From assembly GCA_021821945.1 (NCBI GenBank), contig JAJZTF010000006.1, positions 80,201-144,200 of the forward strand: DNA of 64,000 bases, read 5' to 3'. Numbering within the stretch: position 1 is the stretch's first letter; every line of letters begins with the position of its first letter. Positions 45,550 through 53,464 of the stretch are shown one piece after another. The translations under genes and the position numbers were made by a program. The stretch is from Pseudomonadota bacterium. Lineage in GTDB: Bacteria > Pseudomonadota > Gammaproteobacteria > Burkholderiales > Gallionellaceae. Under the pieces are notes generated by a model. The model worked only from the letters and a program-made list of their open reading frames with translations, made no database searches and was not told the DNA's origin.

Positions 45550-45730
45550 TCCAATCCTGCGGCCTGAAGGAATTGTTTCACGAAGCGTAAAAATGTATGG
45601 CAGAAAGCCTTTTTTGGCATGGAACGAGTCTTTGTTACACCTATCGGGAGAAAGGATATCACAACGCGCTCACAATGCGCGCAATTTCACGGGAGGAGCG
45701 CGACAGTTTGGTTTTGTATCTGAAAGAAGA

Positions 45731-45807
45731 TGGGGTGGCTGATGGGACTCGAACCCACGACAACAGGGATCACAACCCTGGACTCTACCAACTGAGCTAC
45801 AGCCACC
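45731..45807 (-). tRNA. tRNA-His (GTG)
   Basis: The reverse strand folds as a complete cloverleaf with an encoded CCA (45731-45733). The extra 5' G (position -1, base 45807) pairs with the C73 discriminator, as expected for tRNA-His, and the anticodon loop is TTGTGAT. It is the third gene of a Pro-Arg-His tRNA run. Confidence 0.97.
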
Positions 45808-45815
45808 ATTGACTC

Positions 45816-45892
45816 TGGCGTGCCCGACAGGAATCGAACCTGTAACCCCCAGCTTAGAAGGCTGGTGCTCTATCCGATTGAGCTACGGGCAC
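45816..45892 (-). tRNA. tRNA-Arg (TCT)
   Basis: A 77-base cloverleaf with encoded CCA (45816-45818). The acceptor begins GTGCCCG, the anticodon stem reads CCAGC/GCTGG with loop CTTCTAA (anticodon TCT), and the T arm is GGTTCGATTCC. It lies 8 bp upstream of tRNA-His in transcription order. Confidence 0.97.
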
Positions 45893-45914
45893 AATTCATC
45901 GGCAACCAAAAAAC

Positions 45915-45991
45915 TGGTCGGGGTGGAGAGATTCGAACTCCCGACATCCTGCTCCCAAAGCAGGCGCGCTACCAGGCTACGCTACACCCCG
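45915..45991 (-). tRNA. tRNA-Pro (TGG)
   Basis: A 77-base cloverleaf with encoded CCA (45915-45917). The acceptor begins CGGGGTG, the anticodon loop is TTTGGGA (anticodon TGG), and the T arm is GAGTTCGAATCTC. It is the first tRNA after the promoter at 46002-46029. Confidence 0.97.
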
Positions 45992-46001
45992 AAGGCTGCG
46001 C

Positions 46002-46029
46002 ATTATACAGACACAAGCGGCGAAATCAA
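46002..46029 (-). promoter_or_regulatory. Promoter of the tRNA-Pro/Arg/His cluster
   Basis: On the minus strand, TTGATT (46024-46029) is followed after 16 bp by a perfect TATAAT (46002-46007). The tRNA-Pro 5' end lies 10 bp beyond the -10 box, so the leader is very short. GCGC follows the -10, a GC-rich discriminator typical of stringently controlled promoters. Confidence 0.75.
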
Positions 46030-46037
46030 CGACGATT

Positions 46038-46604
46038 TCATATTTCTTTGAGCCGCTGCATCGCAACCATCAGATAGTATCCCATGGACCAGAGCGTGAG
46101 CAGTGCGGCAAGATAAAGCAGCAGCGAGCCGACCGCCTGGCAATCCACATTCAGTATCCTTTCGTGATAGAGCAGCATCCCGATCGCGACCATCTGGAAG
46201 CTGGTCTTGACCTTGCCCAGCATGGAGACGGCCGTGCTCTTGCTTTCACCCACCTTCGCCATCCATTCGCGAAGCGCGGAGATGGTGATTTCCCGACCTA
46301 TGATGATGAAGGCGATGATCGCATCGGCGCGCTCCAGCTTGACGAGTAGGATCAGCGCAGCGGCCACCATCAGCTTGTCCGCGACCGGGTCGAGGAAGGC
46401 CCCGAATGCGGAGGACTGGTTCAGTCTGCGCGCGAGGTATCCGTCGAGCCAGTCTGTGGCGGACGCCAGCACGAACACACCCGTCGCAACCAGGTTTTTC
46501 GAATGCAGGGAAAGCGTGCTGTCGGACAGATAAAACGCCGCGACGAACACCGGAATGAGGACGATCCTGAACCAGGTAAGCAGATTGGGGATGTTGATCT
46601 TCAT
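46038..46604 (-). CDS. pgsA: CDP-diacylglycerol-glycerol-3-phosphate 3-phosphatidyltransferase
   Basis: PgsA (188 aa) makes phosphatidylglycerol phosphate in the inner membrane. The CDP-alcohol phosphotransferase motif is complete: Asp51, Asp54-Gly55, Ala58-Arg59, Gly68, Asp72 and Asp76 in DWLDGYLARR and GAFLDPVADK. Four to six membrane segments are visible. It lies 5 bp downstream of uvrC on the same strand, the common uvrC-pgsA pair, with tRNA genes after it. Confidence 0.95.
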   Translation of the reverse strand: MKINIPNLLTWFRIVLIPVFVAAFYLSDSTLSLHSKNLVATGVFVLASATDWLDGYLARRLNQSSAFGAFLDPVADKLMVAAALILLVKLERADAIIAFIIIGREITISALREWMAKVGESKSTAVSMLGKVKTSFQMVAIGMLLYHERILNVDCQAVGSLLLYLAALLTLWSMGYYLMVAMQRLKEI

Positions 46605-46609
46605 GCCTG

Positions 46610-48403
46610 TCAGTGTAGCTGCTGATAAATCCTTGTAGCAAGCGATTTGCTGATCCCCTCGACCTGGCAGAGCTGCTCTATGCTCGCCTTGGCGATTTCC
46701 CGCAAACCGCCGAAATGGGTCAGCAGGCTGCGCCTGCGCTTGTCCCCTATTCCGCCGATCTCCTCGAGGCTGGATGCGACTCGCGTTTTACCGCGCCTTG
46801 CCCTGTGGCCCGTGATCGCAAAGCGGTGCGCCTCGTCCCGTATCGTCTGGATCAGATGCAGCGCAGGATCGTCCGGCGCCAATCGTTTCTCCGTTCCGTC
46901 TTCAAAGATCAGCAGCTCCATTCCCGCCTTTCTTTCGACGCCCTTGGCTATACCCACCATCGGCACTGACAAATGCAATTCCTGCATCACCTGCATCGCG
47001 CTGTGCAACTGTCCCAATCCGCCGTCTATCAGCAACAGATCCGGTGCCACGCCCTCGGAAATCTTCTGGTAGCGGCGCATCAAGGCCTGCCTCATCGCCG
47101 CATAATCGTCCCCGCCGGTGATGCCGCTGATGTTGTAGCGGCGATACTGCGAAGGGCGCATTTCCATGCCGTCATAGACCACGCAGGAGGCGACCGTCGC
47201 CTCGCCCATGGTATGGCTGATGTCAAAGCACTCGATGCGGGATAGCGCCTCCATTCCGAGAAAATCGCGCAGCCTCTCCAGGCGCAGCCTCTCCCCTCCC
47301 TGCTGCATCAATCTTTGGCCCAGCGCAAGTTCGGCATTGCGCATTCCCATCTCGAGCCACTGGCGGCGCGATCCGCTTGAGGCCCTGATGATCCTGACCT
47401 GACGCCCCGCCTGTTCGGTCAACAGCCCGGAGAGCGCATGATCCTTGCAATCTGATTCCAGAATGATCAGCGGCGGAGCGGCACGATCGAGGTAATGCTG
47501 CGCGATGAAGGCCTCAATGATCTCATCCCGGGAAAGTCCCTCAGCGTGTTCGGGGAACAGGCTCTTGTCGCCCAGATGCCTGCCGCCACGAACCATCGCG
47601 AGGTTGACGCACACCATCCCGTCTTGCACCGCAAGGGCGATGATATCGGCATCCGTCGTACCGCCCGTGGATTCGACGAACTGCTTTTGCTGCACGGTAT
47701 GCAGGGCTTTCAGCTGATCCCGCAGCACGGCGGCCAGCTCGTAATGCTGCGCATCCGCAGCCTTTTCCATCGCGCCTTGCAGCATGCGCTCGACCTCATG
47801 ATGCTTGCCTTCCAGGAGGAGCTCAGCGCGTTGCACATCGAAGCGGTAGTCTTCTTCGGAAATCAGGCCGACACAGGGAGCTGTGCAGCGGTTGATCTGA
47901 TGCAGAAGACAGGGGCGCGTGCGGTTCTTGAACACGCTTTCCTCGCAGGTGCGCAGCCGGAATATCTTCTGCAGCAGCGCGATCGACTCCTTTGCCGCAT
48001 GGACATTCGGGTAAGGGCCGAAATGCCGGTGCTGCTTGTTTGGCGTGCCCCTGAAATAAGTCAGCCGCGAAAACCTGTCTCCCGTCAGGACGATGTAGGG
48101 ATAGGACTTGTCGTCACGGAACAGGATGTTGTAGCGGGGCTTGAGCGACTTGATCAGGTTGTTCTCGAGCAGCAGCGCCTCGGCCTCGGAGCGCGTCACC
48201 GTCGTCTCTATCCTGGCGATGTGCGAAACCATCATGCTGATGCGCGGCGAGACATGGCTCTTCTGGAAATACGATGAGACGCGTTTTTTCAGCTGATTGG
48301 CCTTGCCGACATAGAGCACGGTCCCCTGCTCGTCATAGTAGCGGTAGACGCCGGGCAGCAATGGCAGGCTGTCCAGGATGGGTTTGGGATCAAACTTTTC
48401 CAA
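46610..48403 (-). CDS. uvrC: Excinuclease ABC subunit C
   Basis: UvrC (597 aa) makes both incisions in nucleotide excision repair. The N-terminal GIY-YIG nuclease (PGVYRYYDEQGTVLYVGKAN) is followed by a cysteine region (RTRPCLLHQINRCTAPC), a UVR domain (about 205-240), the C-terminal RNase-H-like nuclease (RIECFDISHTMGEATVASCV, LLIDGGLGQLHSA) and two helix-hairpin-helix motifs at the end. Length is normal. It overlaps the uracil-DNA glycosylase gene by 14 bp. Confidence 0.97.
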   Translation of the reverse strand: MEKFDPKPILDSLPLLPGVYRYYDEQGTVLYVGKANQLKKRVSSYFQKSHVSPRISMMVSHIARIETTVTRSEAEALLLENNLIKSLKPRYNILFRDDKSYPYIVLTGDRFSRLTYFRGTPNKQHRHFGPYPNVHAAKESIALLQKIFRLRTCEESVFKNRTRPCLLHQINRCTAPCVGLISEEDYRFDVQRAELLLEGKHHEVERMLQGAMEKAADAQHYELAAVLRDQLKALHTVQQKQFVESTGGTTDADIIALAVQDGMVCVNLAMVRGGRHLGDKSLFPEHAEGLSRDEIIEAFIAQHYLDRAAPPLIILESDCKDHALSGLLTEQAGRQVRIIRASSGSRRQWLEMGMRNAELALGQRLMQQGGERLRLERLRDFLGMEALSRIECFDISHTMGEATVASCVVYDGMEMRPSQYRRYNISGITGGDDYAAMRQALMRRYQKISEGVAPDLLLIDGGLGQLHSAMQVMQELHLSVPMVGIAKGVERKAGMELLIFEDGTEKRLAPDDPALHLIQTIRDEAHRFAITGHRARRGKTRVASSLEEIGGIGDKRRRSLLTHFGGLREIAKASIEQLCQVEGISKSLATRIYQQLH

Positions 48404-49028
48404 GGTGAGATGCGATGGAGGCGATCACGGAATCGAACATCTCGCCGGTCAGCCTCCTGGTCTGGGTGTTGTAGCGGCTGCAGTGATAGCTGTCGAAAAG
48501 AACGGTGCCATCCGGAAGGTCGTGCCTTGCCCCATGCGCAAAGGGATAATCGGCCTTGCGCAGCCTCGCGGCTGCAAGCACGGCCTGATGGGCGATCGTG
48601 CCAAGAGCCAGCACCGCCCGGGGCCGCATCGAAAGCTCATCGGCAAGATAGTCGTTGCAGGCTTTGATCTCGAGAGGCAGCGGTTTGTTCTGCGGAGGCA
48701 GGCAGCGCACTGCGTTGGCGATGCGGCAATCCAGAAGCTTGAGTTCTTGATTGGCATTGCCATCGGCATCGAGGGGCTCGGGCGAGCTTGCAAAGCCATG
48801 CCGGTATAGCGTGCCGTAGAGCAGGTTGCCCGCATAGTCCCCGGTGAAGGGGCGGCCCGTGCGGTTCGCGCCATGCATGCCAGGCGCCAGCCCGACGATC
48901 AGAAACCTGCTTCCTTCATCGCCGAATGAAGCCACAGGGCGCGCATGATACCCAGGATGCGAGGCGCCCACCTCGTCCAAAAATCCGGCCAGACGGTCGC
49001 AGCGCCGGCAATCCAGAGCAGACCTCAT
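48390..49028 (-). CDS. Family 5 uracil-DNA glycosylase
   Basis: This 212-residue enzyme is of the UDGb/family 5 type. Motif 1 is FLIVGLAPGMHGANRTGRPFTGD, motif 2 is SYHCSRYNTQTRRLT near the C-terminus, and Cys7, Cys10 and two further cysteines (LLDCRIANAVRCLPPQNK) fit a [4Fe-4S] cluster. Such enzymes remove uracil, hypoxanthine and other deaminated bases. The ATG at 49028 lies 1 bp after the EF-hand gene stop, and the end overlaps uvrC, making a repair-gene pair. Confidence 0.92.
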   Translation of the reverse strand: MRSALDCRRCDRLAGFLDEVGASHPGYHARPVASFGDEGSRFLIVGLAPGMHGANRTGRPFTGDYAGNLLYGTLYRHGFASSPEPLDADGNANQELKLLDCRIANAVRCLPPQNKPLPLEIKACNDYLADELSMRPRAVLALGTIAHQAVLAAARLRKADYPFAHGARHDLPDGTVLFDSYHCSRYNTQTRRLTGEMFDSVIASIASHLGKV

Positions 49029-49029
49029 G

Positions 49030-51144
49030 CTATTTCCCGAATACGCCGGCATAGCGCAGTCCGAAAAGGGCAATCAGTGCTGCCAGCACCAGGACGTAAT
49101 AGGGCCACACCGGCTTCTTCTCGGCATAGGGGTCCGTGAGTGCGCGGTGCGAGCCTTCCGGCAAGACCGCCATGCTGGTAAGCGAAGTGCCGAACGGAAT
49201 GTTGATGCGCGCGCGCGCATTTACGGCCCAGCCGTTCGCATCGAGTATGGGTGCCAGGTTCCTGCGCTTGAGCTTGAACCAGGCCAGCATCATCGCCGGC
49301 CCGGAGATCAGGAGCAGCAGCCCCAAAAGCGCGATCGGTATCTGCCAGTATTTCAAACTCAAGACGCCGCCGATGACAGACGCGAGCATGCCGCCTATCG
49401 CACCGATCGCAAGCCCGATTGCGGCGAAGATGCCGGCGAACTTGCCGACATCGAATGGCGGCTTGGGAGGCTGGGGACTCACAACCTCCTTGCCATTCTC
49501 CACCACCTTCTTGATCATCTGGCTTTCCGCCGAACTCGCACGCGTTGCGGCGAACTTCTGCAAGGCCTCGCTGATCGCCTTGGAAAGCTTCTTGTAGGGA
49601 GACCAGAACGCCTGGCGTATGCTGATCGGATTGTCGACGATGCGCACCACGACCGCATCCCAGTCGCAGCCTTTCCTGTCGTAGAACACGCCGTTTCTCC
49701 CCACCATCAGGTAATCCGAATCACCTGCGGTGAAGGCTGTGGCGATGTTCATCTTTTCGGTGCCGCGCACGCATTCGCAGTAAACCAGACAGATGCCGCT
49801 CATCGCCGCAAAGGCCGCGTGCTTGGCCACATCCTCCACCCTGACCGTCAGATCGCAGCTTCGCCCGTCGAGATAGAGCGTGCCCACCTGGAAGATGCCC
49901 TTGGCTCGCCCTGTATAGAAATTGCGGAAGGACACGAAGTTGTTGACCAGCGTATAAAGGTCCCGCTTGTAGCGCAACAGACGCTCCACCGCATGGATGG
50001 AATTGACCTCGGCTTCCACGGCCTTGTCCTTGTCGATCAGGGCCTCGATCCCGCCCTTGTCGCCCGCATTCAGAATTTCGCGTATGCGGGCAATGCCAAG
50101 CCCCGAGACATTGCCTGCAGGCTTTTCCTTTTGCCATGCCTCATAGGCTGTGAACCTTGCACAAAGCCCGTCCCACTCCTCTGCCGTCATGCTCTCCTTT
50201 TTCCCCAGCATGGGCGATATCACCTTTGCATTCAACGCATCCAGCCTTTCCTTCCAGGCGGGATTGATGCCCCTGATCAATGGCAATGGCTGGTCTGCGA
50301 CGATGAAGGCAAGCGGCAGGCTCGCCACCTCCTCGCTGCCTGCAGACAGGCTCTGGGCAGCCAGGTGCTGGTAGTCCTCGACCGAGCGGCTGAGCGGCAA
50401 TGCAGCGCGCGCATCGAAGGCTGCCAGCTGGCAGCGGGTGAAATAGTCGCCCACCTTGTCCTTGATCGCGGCATACACTTCTGCCGCTTCCTGGGTCTTC
50501 TCGCCCAGCGGCAGTATCGCCGGATCGGATTCGCCCTTTGCATACCAGTCGGAATAATTCTGCGCTTCAGCAAAGAACTTGTCGGATATCTCGCGGCTGA
50601 TTCCCTGCTCACCGCTCCTGTCAGGCAGCGATCCCGAACACTTGATGATGTCTTCTATCGTTGCGCGCAGATTTCCGTCCGCCACCTGAAGAGGTGCGAC
50701 CACGCCATCCCCGTTGAATTCCCAGCCTGCGACGATCTTCTCGATGTCATCCATGTCCGACATGGATATCTCTTCCGCATCCGGTTTGCCAAGGCTTTTC
50801 AGGATATGCCGGGCGGAGGACAAGAGCGCCTTTCCCTCATCCGTTTCCTCGTTTATGTCGGACAGCAAGAGCCTGTCACCCCCCTTTACCAGGAGATCGG
50901 CATCCTTGAGCCTCGTTGCCGCCCAGTCGATGGCAGAGAGCACCTCCCCTGCCCGCACCCGGCCGTCCGAATCGGCATCGATCATGTCGAGCGTTCTGGA
51001 ATCGAATTCGATACCCCTTGTGGGGCAGCTCAATGCGACCCAGAGCTTCTGGTTCAAGTCCTTCAGGCAGACAAGATCCTCTCCGGTATCGATCTGCACC
51101 TGATCGAAGCCGCCCGCGCGGAAAAAATTCCATGTATGAGCCAT
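49030..51144 (-). CDS. Large membrane protein with an EF-hand-like calcium loop, unknown function
   Basis: A 704-residue protein that I do not recognise by name. Residues 56-67 (DADSDGRVRAGE) are a perfect EF-hand loop, and EFNGDGVVAPLQ (about 157-168) a degenerate second one. The long middle is soluble and helical. Three hydrophobic segments lie near the C-terminus (about 569-597, 600-625, 681-702), so the large domain is probably cytoplasmic. The ATG at 51144 (MAHTWNFFRAGGFDQV) has a GGGGGG site ahead. It lies 1 bp from the UDG gene and 16 bp from rlmJ. The EF-hand pairing and C-terminal anchor suggest calcium-responsive membrane attachment (inference). Confidence 0.82.
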   Translation of the reverse strand: MAHTWNFFRAGGFDQVQIDTGEDLVCLKDLNQKLWVALSCPTRGIEFDSRTLDMIDADSDGRVRAGEVLSAIDWAATRLKDADLLVKGGDRLLLSDINEETDEGKALLSSARHILKSLGKPDAEEISMSDMDDIEKIVAGWEFNGDGVVAPLQVADGNLRATIEDIIKCSGSLPDRSGEQGISREISDKFFAEAQNYSDWYAKGESDPAILPLGEKTQEAAEVYAAIKDKVGDYFTRCQLAAFDARAALPLSRSVEDYQHLAAQSLSAGSEEVASLPLAFIVADQPLPLIRGINPAWKERLDALNAKVISPMLGKKESMTAEEWDGLCARFTAYEAWQKEKPAGNVSGLGIARIREILNAGDKGGIEALIDKDKAVEAEVNSIHAVERLLRYKRDLYTLVNNFVSFRNFYTGRAKGIFQVGTLYLDGRSCDLTVRVEDVAKHAAFAAMSGICLVYCECVRGTEKMNIATAFTAGDSDYLMVGRNGVFYDRKGCDWDAVVVRIVDNPISIRQAFWSPYKKLSKAISEALQKFAATRASSAESQMIKKVVENGKEVVSPQPPKPPFDVGKFAGIFAAIGLAIGAIGGMLASVIGGVLSLKYWQIPIALLGLLLLISGPAMMLAWFKLKRRNLAPILDANGWAVNARARINIPFGTSLTSMAVLPEGSHRALTDPYAEKKPVWPYYVLVLAALIALFGLRYAGVFGK

Positions 51145-51160
51145 GTTCCCCCCTTTATAA

Positions 51161-52003
51161 TCACGCATCGGCCTGATGCTCCAGCACAAAGGAAGCGCCG
51201 CCATCCTGACCCAGTATCCTCACCAGATAAGGCATCACTTCCTGCAAAACGGCATGCATGTTCCAGGGCGGATTGAGCACGAACATTCCGCTGCCATGCA
51301 TGCCGAATCCCTCCCCGCTTGCATTTTGCACCCTGAGCGAGACATTCAGCCACGATTTCACCGGCAGCTGTTTCAACTGCGCCGGCAACTGCCTTGCCTC
51401 GATGCGCGTGAGCTCCGGATACCAGACCGCATAGACGCCGCTGGCAAAGCGCTTCAGCCCTTCCTTGAGCGCCGACACCACGCGCCGGTAATCCTCCTTG
51501 TCTTCATAAGGCGGATCGATCAGCACCAGGGCGCGGCGGGGTGGCGGCGGAAGCAGCGCCTTGAGCGCTGCAAATCCATCGCCTCGCTGGATCAGCGCCC
51601 CCGTCCCCCTGAAATTCTCAACAAGCAGCTCGCTGTCGCTCGGGTGCATCTCGAAGAGCCTCATCCTGTCCTGGTCTCGCATCATCTTCTGCGCGATCAG
51701 CGGGGAACCCGGATATAGGCTCAATTGCCCGTCCGGATTGAATTCCCGCACCAGCCTGACATAGGCCTCGAGCGGCTCCGGCAGATCAGAGCGACTCCAG
51801 AGCCTTGCAATGCCGCTTTCGAATTCCGCATTCTGCAGCGCATAACCGCGATCGAGCCTGTAGCATCCTGCACCCGCATGCGTGTCTATATACCAGTATG
51901 CCTTTTCCTTCTGCGCCAGATGGCGAAGCAGCTGCACCTCGATGAAATGCTTCAGAACATCGGCGTGATTGCCGGCATGAAACGCATGGCGGTAGCTCAG
52001 CAT
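51161..52003 (-). CDS. rlmJ: 23S rRNA (adenine(2030)-N6)-methyltransferase RlmJ
   Basis: RlmJ (280 aa) methylates A2030 of 23S rRNA. MLSYRHAFHAGNHADVLKHF is the N-terminal signature, YIDTHAGAGCYRL the SAM site, and VLIDPPYEDKEDYRRV contains the catalytic DPPY. GMHGSGMFVLNPPW near the end is also conserved. The ATG at 52003 begins the conserved sequence; the frame opens 16 codons earlier without support. Confidence 0.95.
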   Translation of the reverse strand: MLSYRHAFHAGNHADVLKHFIEVQLLRHLAQKEKAYWYIDTHAGAGCYRLDRGYALQNAEFESGIARLWSRSDLPEPLEAYVRLVREFNPDGQLSLYPGSPLIAQKMMRDQDRMRLFEMHPSDSELLVENFRGTGALIQRGDGFAALKALLPPPPRRALVLIDPPYEDKEDYRRVVSALKEGLKRFASGVYAVWYPELTRIEARQLPAQLKQLPVKSWLNVSLRVQNASGEGFGMHGSGMFVLNPPWNMHAVLQEVMPYLVRILGQDGGASFVLEHQADA

Positions 52004-52014
52004 GAATCCGCTTC

Positions 52015-52950
52015 CTATATGGTATCCGATTGTGCCATGTTCATGGCGCATGCACCACGGCCGGCAAGTTCCGAGAGTTCCGCTTCGCAGAATCCTGCAG
52101 CGCGGCGGGCGGAGAAATTGTATGGGCCGCGCAATGGAGGCACGCCATATTCGGTCGCAAGCAAGGCATGGGTCACGATGGGATCGATGCCACGCTCCCT
52201 GCAGAGATAGTTATACCAGCGGTTGCCTATCGCGACATGTCCTATCTCGTCATGCAGTATGATGTCCAGAATTTCTGCAGCCCTGACATCGCCCGCCTGC
52301 AGGAGCCTTGCGCGCATCGCGGGCACGACATCCAGCCCTCTCGCCTCGAGCGTTCTTGGCACCAGCGCCATGCGCGCAAGCGGATCGCCCCTCGTCTTCT
52401 CGACCATCTCCCAAAGGCCGTTGTGCGCGACAAAGTCGCCATAGGCATAACCCATGCCTTTGAGGTGATTCGAAAGAAGCGAGAAATGCAGCGCCTCTTC
52501 CCCTGCGACGCGCAGCCAGTCCGAATAATATGCTTCCGGCATCCCCGGAAATCGCCAGATCGCATCCAGCGCAAGGTTGATCGCGTTGAACTCGATGTGC
52601 ACCAGTGCATGGATCAATGCGGCGCGCCCTTCAACGGTGTGCATCGCCCTTTTCTTCACCTCGCGCGGCGAAACCAGAAGCGGCCTCTCGGGCTGCCCCG
52701 GAATGGCACCGGCAGGTTGAAGCAGCGCCTCGCTGTCAAGTCTTGGCGCGCCGCATTCGGAAAGCCGGCGCACCGCTTCCGCCTTGCGTCCTGCATCCTT
52801 TTCGGCGAGCAGCAAAAGCGCCGCCTGCCTCAGTTCACCCTGCGGGTCATTCTGCATCGCATCCAATACCATTGGCAAATAACGGTATGAATGTAACCCA
52901 TGAAATGCCGCCTTCGCAATTGCCATCGGTCTTTCAAAATGCAATTCCAT
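52015..52950 (-). CDS. DUF455 ferritin-like protein
   Basis: A helical protein of about 311 residues from the first ATG, or 280 from the ATG at 52857, where similarity to the family seems to begin (ELRQAALLLLAEKDAGRKAE). The metal-binding pattern of a ferritin-like di-iron fold is seen in HALVHIEFNAINLALDAIWR, VAGEEALHFSLLSNHL and LHDEIGHVAIGNRWY. The function of DUF455 is unknown, though a monooxygenase or oxidase role has been suggested. The start is uncertain; neither ATG has a strong ribosome binding site. Upstream, 52951-53173 is a gap where I see only the hup leader. Confidence 0.85.
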   Translation of the reverse strand: MELHFERPMAIAKAAFHGLHSYRYLPMVLDAMQNDPQGELRQAALLLLAEKDAGRKAEAVRRLSECGAPRLDSEALLQPAGAIPGQPERPLLVSPREVKKRAMHTVEGRAALIHALVHIEFNAINLALDAIWRFPGMPEAYYSDWLRVAGEEALHFSLLSNHLKGMGYAYGDFVAHNGLWEMVEKTRGDPLARMALVPRTLEARGLDVVPAMRARLLQAGDVRAAEILDIILHDEIGHVAIGNRWYNYLCRERGIDPIVTHALLATEYGVPPLRGPYNFSARRAAGFCEAELSELAGRGACAMNMAQSDTI

Positions 52951-53173
52951 GAAGGATCAATTGCTTGCCGCACATTTTCAAAGTCGTTCATGCAGCCCGA
53001 GACCGCCTTATATCCGGTTTCGCCAGCGTCTGTTTCGCTGCAACACCAGGACATTGCAGAGTGAATTTCAAAATTATTCTCTCAAAGGCTATTCAGTTTG
53101 CGGCAGTTGAGTGTTAGACTTTGCCCGCTGTAACGCGCAGCCATATTATTTCGCTAATCACGGAGAGAGACAC

Positions 53174-53461
53174 ATGAACAGAAAAGAACTGATTGATGCT
53201 TTGGCCACCAAAACCGGCAGCACGAAAGTTGCGGCAGAAAACAATCTTGCTGCGCTGATCGAGATCATCGGTGCGACGCTGACCAAAGGAGAGAGCATCG
53301 CCCTCGTGGGTTTCGGCACATTCGAAGTGCGCAAGCGTGCAGCCAGGGTCGGACGCAACCCCAAGACTGGCGCAGAGCTGAAAATCAAGGCTTCCAAGAC
53401 TCCCGCATTCAAGCCGGGCGCAACCTTGAAGGCTGCCGTCAACGGCGCAAAGAAGAAGTAA
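53174..53461 (+). CDS. hupB: DNA-binding protein HU
   Basis: HU (95 aa) is a DNA-bending nucleoid protein. MNRKELIDALATKTGSTKVA, VGFGTFEVRKRAARVGRNPKTG and AFKPGATLKAAVN are diagnostic. A GGAGAGAGA site precedes the ATG at 53174. In the leader TTCAGT and TAGACT are 17 bp apart (53094-53122), a weak promoter candidate. The symbol is by similarity; hupB versus another HU copy cannot be told here. A 10-bp perfect hairpin follows the stop. Confidence 0.94.
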   Translation: MNRKELIDALATKTGSTKVAAENNLAALIEIIGATLTKGESIALVGFGTFEVRKRAARVGRNPKTGAELKIKASKTPAFKPGATLKAAVNGAKKK

Positions 53462-53464
53462 GTT

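Noticed and set aside
45597..45812. Plus-strand ORF ending VADGTRTHDNRDHNPGLYQLSYSHH
   Set aside because: Its C-terminal half is the antisense of tRNA-His, a well-known false ORF pattern; similar frames cross the Arg and Pro tRNAs.
49027..51276. Plus-strand open frame of 749 codons
   Set aside because: It is antisense to the EF-hand membrane protein, has poor amino-acid composition for a protein and no ribosome binding site; the opposite strand has the coherent protein.
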